Origin: Kiritimatiellia bacterium
GTDB taxonomy: Bacteria > Verrucomicrobiota > Kiritimatiellia > RFP12 > UBA1067
NCBI GenBank assembly: GCA_017403825.1
Contig: JAFRDO010000067.1
Span: 39,469 to 103,468, forward strand
Length of the DNA: 64,000 nucleotides
Direction: 5' to 3'
Part shown: positions 58,386 to 64,000 of the stretch, one piece after another
Position numbering within the stretch: the first letter of the stretch is position 1
Layout: each line of letters starts with the position of its first letter
The notes under the pieces: model-generated
The model's database searches: none
What the model saw: the letters and a program-made list of their open reading frames with translations, nothing else
What the model was told of the DNA's origin: nothing
Translations under genes and position numbers: made by a program

Positions 58386-60863
58386 TCACTCTATCGTGAT
58401 TTCACCAATCCGATGCTTGTCCTTCGGCTTGTCGAGGCGGAACGAGAGTATCTGGCGCTTCTCGTCTTTGCGGCCCCATCCTGTATAGACGGTCGCCGTT
58501 ACAACCGCTGCGCCGGTCAAGGCCTGGCGGTGTGAGGCAAAGTAGTTGGCGAGAATGCGGTACTTGCCCTTCTGCGCCTCCTTGCGCAGGTACTCCTCAG
58601 GGCCGTAGCCGGTCGTGACGTCCTCCGAGACGAAGCCACCGGAAGACGTGCGGCGGTGGCCGTAGAACGCCTCTTCTCCATCAGGCTCCATCACGTGAAT
58701 GTCGACGTCCGTCTCGTCGGTGTCCCACGACATCATTATCCTTAGGTCGAGCGGCATGTCGCGGCGGAACGCATCGTCCATCTTCGGAGCGACTGGCGCG
58801 ACGTACCACTTCTGAGCACCGCACCAGGAGATAAGTCCGTTAAGTTCCTCCAGTGCGATCACGCTCGTCTGCATGTCATTGCCGCGCCGTCCGCTGCGAC
58901 GGTCCGTCGGCCTGAACGCGGCCTTGTGCAGAAGCTTCATAGCCTCTTCGAGAACCTTCTTCGCTGCCTCCCTGTCGTGGGCGGCATACAGCTCCTTGCC
59001 GCGCTCCGTAAGCACTAACGCCAGGTCGCGGCGGCTCTGCGGCTCCTCGCCGCGCATCTCAAGCACGTGGCGGAACGTCTTAACCGCCTCCGCAAGCGCG
59101 CCCGCCTCGCGAAGCCTCCAGCCCATGGTACGCCACAGGCCGGCGTCCTCCAGCTTCATCTCCGAAAGGTTGGAGAGGATGCGCACGGCGCGCACGTTGT
59201 CCTTCGCCTTGAAGAACCACCCGGCACAGTCGAGGAAGAATGCCGGCGACTTTGCGTACGTTTCGCGCTGATGAAGGTATTCGCCGTAAGCGTCCTTCGC
59301 CTGGCCGATTGCCTTCAGGTACGGGGTCTTCGGATCCCACGCCGCAATCTTCACCGTCGCGACAGGTGCGGACGGCGATGCTGCGGCGGACGGGCGCTTT
59401 GCCAGGCCTGGGGATTCCGCGTTTACGCTTTCCTCTGCGTCAACCATAGCACTCGCCGCCATAGCGGCTGACTCTCCACCTGCGGCTCCGATGCGTGACT
59501 CTCTCCTCCGCGCGGAGGCGTTCACTCCTCCTCCAAAGGCTTCCCTTACGGTATCCACGGCCCGTTCGAAGAGTCCGCTCTTTGGAGTCACCTTCGGAGG
59601 AATGGGGTCATTCCACCACTTGACGCGCTCCTCCCAATACCTGAGCAGCTGGTTTTCGTGATCGGTCTTTGCCTTCTTTGCGGCGATCGGGTCGTCTTCC
59701 GCCGTGCGCCGCTTCACCCACTCGTCGTGGAACGCCATGCACTTGGGCGGTTCTATCTTGTACTGCAGGTACTGGTCCAGCCTTTCAAGCACGATGAGCG
59801 ACGTGACGGGGCTTGCCACGCCGTAGCGACGGCCGATGTCAATCAGCTCCTTCTTGTTCGCAGCGGCCTGCGCCGCGATGTCGGCCACGCGGTTCGCCGC
59901 CCATGCGACGGCGAGGAGACGACCTTCCTTCGGCTCTGCTGGCGGCTTCTCGTCCGCCGCGAGCTTCCGCACGTCAACGAGCCGCATCTCCGCCGCCTCG
60001 ACATCATACTCGTCGGTAAAGAGAAAGGATTCTGACTTCTTGCCTCTGACTTTCGCCAGCTTCCTTTTCGCATCTTCCAGGCAAGTTCCGCCGTCATAAA
60101 CGAGCGCGTCGACGGCAGCGAGAAGCGCGGTGCGCCCGGTGAAGCGCACGGGTTTCTCCACCACGTTGCGGAAGACGACGAGATCCCATTCCCCCTTTTC
60201 CGGAAGCTTCTCGAGAAGCGCACGGTCGGCTGCGACCTTACCGTGCCGGGAGAACGAGGCGTCCCAGAAGATCGTCGCCTTCGTCGCGGCGGCGAGACGC
60301 TCGGCGCGGGAAGTTCCTGCCGCGGCAAGGCGGCGCGTTCCGACGAAAACGTCGTCGCCGTCGCGCTCCACGACAGTCAGCTCCCCTCCGGCGAGCGGCT
60401 CCAGCACGGTGACGGACGCGCGACGCGGAGCGTTCGGGTTGAGCGGATAGATGCGCGTTCGCCAGACGTTGCCCTTCACATGCTCTACGACGCCAGGATC
60501 GATGCCCTTGCGCTTCTCGTTCTCGAACGCGGTGCGGGCCTCCTCCTTGCCGACGACGACGCCAGGAATCATGTCGCCGTTCACCTCCAGCTCGTAACCG
60601 CACACCGTGGCGCCGTCCGGAACCGGGAACTCAAGCTCTCCCTCGAAGACGCGCGAGTTCGGATTGGTAAACGTAATGGTCGTCTTGACCAGGCGGTAGA
60701 GTCCGTTGGACGCCTCCGCCTCCGAAGCGCACGAGACGGCCACTGGCTGCTCGTTGGTATGGACGACTCGCGGAACGAAGACTGGCTCGGGCCTCGGCAC
60801 TACTTCTTTCGCGACGGCTGCCGCGGCTGCTGCGGCAGACAACACAAGGACGACTTTCTTCAT
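58386..60863 (-). CDS. VIT domain / TPR / DUF2135 exported protein
   Basis: The 825-residue protein has a signal peptide (MKKVVLVLSAAAAAAAVAKE). A VIT domain comes first (residues about 50-150; FEGELEFPVPDGATVCGYELEVNGDMIPG and EKRKGIDPGVVEHVKGNVWRTRIYPL), followed by a degenerate vWA-like region lacking a clear MIDAS motif. An Ala/Ser linker and TPR-like helices (about 560-640) follow. A DUF2135 domain ends it (DETDVDIHVMEPDGEEAFYG). It probably acts as an envelope scaffold. Confidence 0.82.
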   Translation of the reverse strand: MKKVVLVLSAAAAAAAVAKEVVPRPEPVFVPRVVHTNEQPVAVSCASEAEASNGLYRLVKTTITFTNPNSRVFEGELEFPVPDGATVCGYELEVNGDMIPGVVVGKEEARTAFENEKRKGIDPGVVEHVKGNVWRTRIYPLNPNAPRRASVTVLEPLAGGELTVVERDGDDVFVGTRRLAAAGTSRAERLAAATKATIFWDASFSRHGKVAADRALLEKLPEKGEWDLVVFRNVVEKPVRFTGRTALLAAVDALVYDGGTCLEDAKRKLAKVRGKKSESFLFTDEYDVEAAEMRLVDVRKLAADEKPPAEPKEGRLLAVAWAANRVADIAAQAAANKKELIDIGRRYGVASPVTSLIVLERLDQYLQYKIEPPKCMAFHDEWVKRRTAEDDPIAAKKAKTDHENQLLRYWEERVKWWNDPIPPKVTPKSGLFERAVDTVREAFGGGVNASARRRESRIGAAGGESAAMAASAMVDAEESVNAESPGLAKRPSAAASPSAPVATVKIAAWDPKTPYLKAIGQAKDAYGEYLHQRETYAKSPAFFLDCAGWFFKAKDNVRAVRILSNLSEMKLEDAGLWRTMGWRLREAGALAEAVKTFRHVLEMRGEEPQSRRDLALVLTERGKELYAAHDREAAKKVLEEAMKLLHKAAFRPTDRRSGRRGNDMQTSVIALEELNGLISWCGAQKWYVAPVAPKMDDAFRRDMPLDLRIMMSWDTDETDVDIHVMEPDGEEAFYGHRRTSSGGFVSEDVTTGYGPEEYLRKEAQKGKYRILANYFASHRQALTGAAVVTATVYTGWGRKDEKRQILSFRLDKPKDKHRIGEITIE

Positions 60864-60872
60864 GGTGCCGCT

Positions 60873-60881
60873 ATTATACCA
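60873..60881 (-). promoter_or_regulatory. Extended -10 promoter (TGGTATAAT) abutting the VIT gene
   Basis: An exact TGGTATAAT ends 9 nt before the ATG at 60863, predicting a leader of about 3 nt. A 15-bp palindrome (TCAGAAA-A-TTTCTGA, 60889-60903) lies just upstream and could be an operator. Confidence 0.6.
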
Positions 60882-60921
60882 AAATTATCAGAAAATTTCT
60901 GACGCTGCAACCGCGCCCTTT

Positions 60922-62211
60922 TCACTTGCTCTTCCGCAGCAGGCCGTGCAGTTTGTCGGACGACCTCTCCAGAAGCACCTTGACGGAATCAAGCACGCTC
61001 ATGGAGCGCGAACTGCTCGAGAACTCGCCGAAGATGTCGTCCTTTTTCCTGCTGTCAGGTTTTCCGTCCGAAATTCCATCGCCTATTTCGCCGCCGAACG
61101 CCTCGAACTCCTCTTCGCTCCTGGCGAGCGTGATCTTCCCGATAGCGGCATCCACCAGCTCTACGGCGTCCTGCAGGTTAGCTTGGAATATCCGCTGGCT
61201 GGCGCTGTTGCCGCGCCAGAGGAACGCGCCCAGCAACAGCGCTACGGCAAGGGCCAGCGCGACATAGCGGGCGATGTGCCGAGCCCGGTGGCCGCGGCTT
61301 TTCTCGCGCAACCAGCGCTCCTCGGCCTCAAACTCGGCCTTCTCGCGGTCGGCCCGCTTCTCGTCAGCGTAAGACAGGCACTCGCGTCCGTTGGGATTGG
61401 AGTGCAGGAGCTTGGGTATGATCCGCCGCCAGACCGGGTCGTAGGTCTCCAAGGTGGAGACTACGTCGGTGCGGGCGTCGCACCACGTGCCGGTCAGCAT
61501 GCGGTAGACGATTACGCCGAGCGCGTACCAGTCGGACTGCGGACTTGCTGCCACGCCCATTTCCAGCTCCGGCGCCATGTAGCCGAGCGAGCCCATCACA
61601 AGGCTGCGTCCCTCGCGCATCTTCACGAGAGTGCGCACTGTGTCCACGATCTGCACGCCGTCGCCCTTGGCGTCGAATATCTTGGAGATGCCGAAGTCGG
61701 TGAGGACCGCGTGCCCGTCTGGCCCGATCAACACGTTCTGGAGCTTGAGGTCGCGGTGAATCACGCCGTTGGCGTGAATGTAGGCAAGGCCGTCGCGAAG
61801 GTCGTCGTACCACCGGCCTATCGTCTCCTCGTCGGCGGTGCCCGGTTGCACGTCCGAAAGCAGCTGCATCTCGCCGCGGCCGTTCAAGACGAGATCCATG
61901 ACGAAATACGGACGGCCGCTCGCCTCGTCCGTCCCGAAGTCCGTGACTTTTACGATGCGCGGGTGGCTTAGCCGCGCCAGGAGCCGGCCTTCGACGAGAA
62001 AGCGTTCGCGGACCTCGGGGTCATCCTTCTCGTAGGCGTAGAGCTTGAGCGCATGTCGCGAGCCGAGGCGGGTGTTTTCAGCCTCATAGACTTCGCTCAT
62101 GCCGCCCTTGCCGAGCAGACGGACGAGTTCATAGGGACCGATGCGCCTGCGCGTAGCCTCAGTGCCGGCGCCTGCGCCGTTCCCGGTCGTCTTCGTGTCG
62201 TTCGCGGCCAT
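60922..62211 (-). CDS. Membrane Ser/Thr protein kinase (Hanks type)
   Basis: The start at 62211 (MAANDTKTTGNG) follows an AAAGGA site. The 429-residue protein has the glycine loop LLGKGGMSEVYEAE, catalytic loop VIHRDLKLQNVL, DFGISKIF and MGSLGYMAPELEMG. One transmembrane helix follows (about residues 290-310; IARYVALALAVALLLGAFLW), with an extracytoplasmic C-terminal tail. The target is unknown; the adjacent VIT-domain protein is a candidate partner. Confidence 0.92.
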   Translation of the reverse strand: MAANDTKTTGNGAGAGTEATRRRIGPYELVRLLGKGGMSEVYEAENTRLGSRHALKLYAYEKDDPEVRERFLVEGRLLARLSHPRIVKVTDFGTDEASGRPYFVMDLVLNGRGEMQLLSDVQPGTADEETIGRWYDDLRDGLAYIHANGVIHRDLKLQNVLIGPDGHAVLTDFGISKIFDAKGDGVQIVDTVRTLVKMREGRSLVMGSLGYMAPELEMGVAASPQSDWYALGVIVYRMLTGTWCDARTDVVSTLETYDPVWRRIIPKLLHSNPNGRECLSYADEKRADREKAEFEAEERWLREKSRGHRARHIARYVALALAVALLLGAFLWRGNSASQRIFQANLQDAVELVDAAIGKITLARSEEEFEAFGGEIGDGISDGKPDSRKKDDIFGEFSSSSRSMSVLDSVKVLLERSSDKLHGLLRKSK

Positions 62212-62233
62212 ACCTGCAATCCTTTCGCCGCAC

Positions 62234-62242
62234 ATTATACCA
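62234..62242 (-). promoter_or_regulatory. Extended -10 promoter (TGGTATAAT) of the kinase gene
   Basis: An exact TGGTATAAT on the minus strand predicts a transcription start near 62227 and a 16-nt leader with AAAGGA. Confidence 0.6.
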
Positions 62243-62265
62243 AAATCGGCAGTCCCCCGTCGCCG

Positions 62266-63039
62266 CTATGCGCTTTCATGCTCACGGGCACCCTTGCAGA
62301 ACGCCTCGTAGCGGTCGCAGATGCCTGCGACGTCGTCCCCGAACTCCACCTGCTCGCCCCTGTTGAGCCAGAGTACCTTGTTGCAGAGGCTTCGGACCAG
62401 CCCGAGCGAATGCGACACCAAGATAGTCGTCGCGCCTGAGCTGATGATTTCGCGCATCTTTTTCGCGCTCTTCTTTCTGAACTGCCCGTCGCCGACCGAC
62501 AGCACTTCGTCCAAGATGAGGATGTCGGGGCTGATGCGCGAAGCGATGGAGAACGCAAGGCGGGACTGCATGCCCGACGACAGCTGGCGGAACGGATAGT
62601 CCTCGAACTCCTCCAGCTCGGAGAACGCAAGGATATCGGGGTAAACCTCGTTCATGTAATCACGCGTATAGCCGAGCATTGCGCCGCGCAAATAGGCGTT
62701 CTCCTTGACGGTCAGGTCCTTGTCGAAGCCAGACGACAGCTCGAGCAGCGCCGAAATCCTGCCGCGCGTGCGAATCGTACCCTCCGTGGGCTCCATGATG
62801 CGGGCCACGGCCTTGAGGAGCGTGGACTTGCCGGCCCCGTTCCTGCCGACTATGCCGAGCAGGTCGCCGGGCATCAGAGCGAATGAGATATGCCGGTCGG
62901 CCCAGAAGTCGTCGACGCGGAGCTTCCCGGTCAGCTTGCGGATGAGATACTCCTTCAGCCCGATCTGCTTTATGTCGCCCCTCTTGTAACGGATGGAGAC
63001 GTCGGACACCTCGACGGCCGGTCTGACAGGCTTAGACAT
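62266..63039 (-). CDS. Polysaccharide ABC exporter ATP-binding protein (Wzt/TagH-like)
   Basis: The 257-residue ATPase has Walker A GIVGRNGAGKSTLL (about residue 62), signature LSSGMQSRLAFSI, Walker B PDILILDEVLSVGD and switch His in LVSHSLGLV. The short C-terminal region lacks the carbohydrate-binding extension of some Wzt proteins. It pairs with the permease upstream, overlapping it by 8 bp, for export of O-antigen or another surface polysaccharide. Confidence 0.92.
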   Translation of the reverse strand: MSKPVRPAVEVSDVSIRYKRGDIKQIGLKEYLIRKLTGKLRVDDFWADRHISFALMPGDLLGIVGRNGAGKSTLLKAVARIMEPTEGTIRTRGRISALLELSSGFDKDLTVKENAYLRGAMLGYTRDYMNEVYPDILAFSELEEFEDYPFRQLSSGMQSRLAFSIASRISPDILILDEVLSVGDGQFRKKSAKKMREIISSGATTILVSHSLGLVRSLCNKVLWLNRGEQVEFGDDVAGICDRYEAFCKGAREHESA

Positions 63040-63802
63040 AGTAGAGGAACTCCGTGTTGTACCGCTTGTAGAGCCATCCGCCTACGAGCAGCACGACGGC
63101 GGCGAAGCCGGCCAGAAGCGCGAATTCCCATGGCTCGGGCGTCGCGTTGTCAAGCACTATCTTTCTGATGAACGCGATGTGATCGTACACCGGGTTGCAG
63201 CGGAAGACATTCAACATCCTCGGCGAGAAGTTGTCAGTCATGTAGAAGATCGCCGACCCGTACATTATCAGCCGCGTTGCCACGCTCCAGATGTACAGCA
63301 TGTCACGGAAGAACACGTATAGCGCGGAGAGGACAAGGCCAAGGCCGATGTTGAAGAGCGTCAACGTGACGATCGGGTAGACCAACATCAGGAAACGCCA
63401 GGTGAAATTGATGTCGTCTATCAGGCAGAAGATGAAAAACACCAAAAGCGTCAGCATGAAGTTCACCACGGTCTGCACGTTCTTCGACAGCAGGAATATG
63501 TACTTCGGCACGTTCACCCTCGTGAAGATCTTGGAGTTGCCCACGAGCGCCGTCATGCCTCCCTTGCTCGATTCGGAGAAAAATCCAAAAACGAGGACTC
63601 CTACGAACAGGTAGATCGTGTAGTGCAAAGTGTTGCGCCCGAAAAACTGCGTGAAGACGAGTTTCAACACAAGTAGCGTCAAAAGCGGCGACAGCAGACT
63701 CCAGCCGACACCCAGCACCGTTCCCTTGTACTTGTGCTTGAAGTCGCGCTTGACCAGCTCTACCAGGAGGAACTTGTATCTGCGCAGTTTGAGAAACATC
63801 AT
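63032..63802 (-). CDS. Polysaccharide ABC exporter permease (Wzm/TagG-like)
   Basis: The 256-residue ABC-2 permease has six membrane helices, begins KLRRYKFLLVELVKRDFKHKYKGTVLGVGWSLLSP and contains FFRDMLYIWSVATRLIMYGSAIFY and NPVYDHIAFIR. It could start at the ATG at 63802 or the next at 63799. It is coupled to the ATPase gene. Its promoter abuts the start. Confidence 0.92.
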   Translation of the reverse strand: MMFLKLRRYKFLLVELVKRDFKHKYKGTVLGVGWSLLSPLLTLLVLKLVFTQFFGRNTLHYTIYLFVGVLVFGFFSESSKGGMTALVGNSKIFTRVNVPKYIFLLSKNVQTVVNFMLTLLVFFIFCLIDDINFTWRFLMLVYPIVTLTLFNIGLGLVLSALYVFFRDMLYIWSVATRLIMYGSAIFYMTDNFSPRMLNVFRCNPVYDHIAFIRKIVLDNATPEPWEFALLAGFAAVVLLVGGWLYKRYNTEFLYYV

Positions 63803-63807
63803 GTTGT

Positions 63808-63816
63808 ATTATACCA
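63808..63816 (-). promoter_or_regulatory. Extended -10 promoter (TGGTATAAT) abutting the permease start
   Basis: An exact TGGTATAAT ends 5 nt before the ATG at 63802 and 8 nt before the ATG at 63799. The mRNA is predicted to be leaderless or nearly so; the second ATG fits better. Confidence 0.6.
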
Positions 63817-63869
63817 CAATCAGGCGAACATGCAGCATTGAAAATGAAAATTTCGCGCGGGGTGACAAG

Positions 63870-63920
63870 ACAGAGTGAATGCAACCCCTCCGCGAAGCGG
63901 AGGTTGCATTCACTCTGTCG
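63870..63920. repeat. 51-bp near-perfect palindrome
   Basis: 63870-63892 and 63898-63920 are inverted repeats with one 2-nt bulge around a GAA-centred loop. Two further imperfect copies of its TGCATTCACTCT core lie downstream (about 63932 and 63962), on either side of a run of G (63955-63962). It lies upstream of the exporter promoter, at the window edge. Confidence 0.7.
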
Positions 63921-64000
63921 TTCCGATTGATTGCATTGAGTCTGCCTGTATCATGGGGGGGGTGCATTCTCTCCGCCACAGGCAAGGATGGGGAAAAGAT

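Noticed and set aside
1..64000. tRNA, rRNA, CRISPR arrays and replication origin
   Set aside because: No tRNA T-arm pattern, rRNA segment, regularly spaced direct repeats or DnaA-box cluster was noticed by eye; a tRNA or covariance-model scan was not possible.

Overview
The window is a GC-rich bacterial chromosome segment. It most resembles a carbohydrate-degrading, probably gut-associated member of the Verrucomicrobiota/Kiritimatiellae side of the PVC group. The support is indirect: many Sec- or Tat-exported glycosidases of unusual families (GH106-, GH31-, GH109-, GH2-, GH20-, GH5- and agarase-like), a beta-helix protein with autotransporter-associated strand repeats, an ECF sigma/anti-sigma pair, a Ser/Thr kinase, and no rRNA or tRNA gene to settle the taxonomy. 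Almost all genes lie on the minus strand in tightly coupled operons with many ATGA overlaps. Many promoters share an extended -10 of the form TGNTATAAT, and several sit so close to the start codon that the mRNA should be nearly leaderless.

Layout. 1-4.3 kb: a polysaccharide-degradation operon (GH31, beta-helix protein, start of a GH106-like rhamnosidase). 4.3-7.8 kb: a structured intergenic region with a 123-nt imperfect palindrome, then a coiled-coil lipoprotein and a zinc-ribbon membrane protein, then a Verrucomicrobia-style intergenic repeat. 7.8-13.1 kb: a small OMP, proA, ybeY, citrate synthase and a GH109-like enzyme. 13.3-16.4 kb: an MFS transporter convergent with a GH2 enzyme. 16.5-26.9 kb: housekeeping genes (TetR regulator, DsbD, ligA, DUF2062, DUF1015, a repeat surface protein, peptidyl-prolyl isomerase, gatA, gatC, purM, fba). 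27.1-28.4 kb: an AAA_14/DUF4143 ATPase broken by an amber codon inside its Walker A motif.

28.5-35.6 kb: a secreted-enzyme operon headed by a small secreted protein, an ECF sigma factor and an anti-sigma factor that runs in frame into a secreted beta-strand-repeat protein. 35.7-43.6 kb: an accessory island that is the best candidate for an undescribed system. A CARF-domain sigma-54 activator of the RtcR type is divergent from an operon of an S1-NYN nuclease, microproteins and a truncated AAA+ fragment. A second, sensor-less sigma-54 activator sits above an operon with an orphan SEDS (FtsW/RodA) protein, small Cys-rich proteins and a stand-alone DnaA-domain-IV-like protein. Both operons begin with near-consensus sigma-54 promoters with exact GG-N10-GC spacing, and no rtcB/rtcA is present. 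A DUF3825-like protein follows at 43.7-45.3 kb.

45.3-54.7 kb: sppA, ispF, coaC, and a lactate-dehydrogenase/EtfAB set resembling the electron-bifurcating LctBCD complex, split by an agarase-like gene, then rpe. 54.7-55.9 kb: a REP-flanked Y1 transposase unit. 55.9-64 kb: a GH5-like enzyme, a VIT/TPR/DUF2135 protein, a Ser/Thr kinase, and a Wzm/Wzt-type polysaccharide exporter with a long palindrome upstream.

All calls come from reading the sequence; no database search was run.
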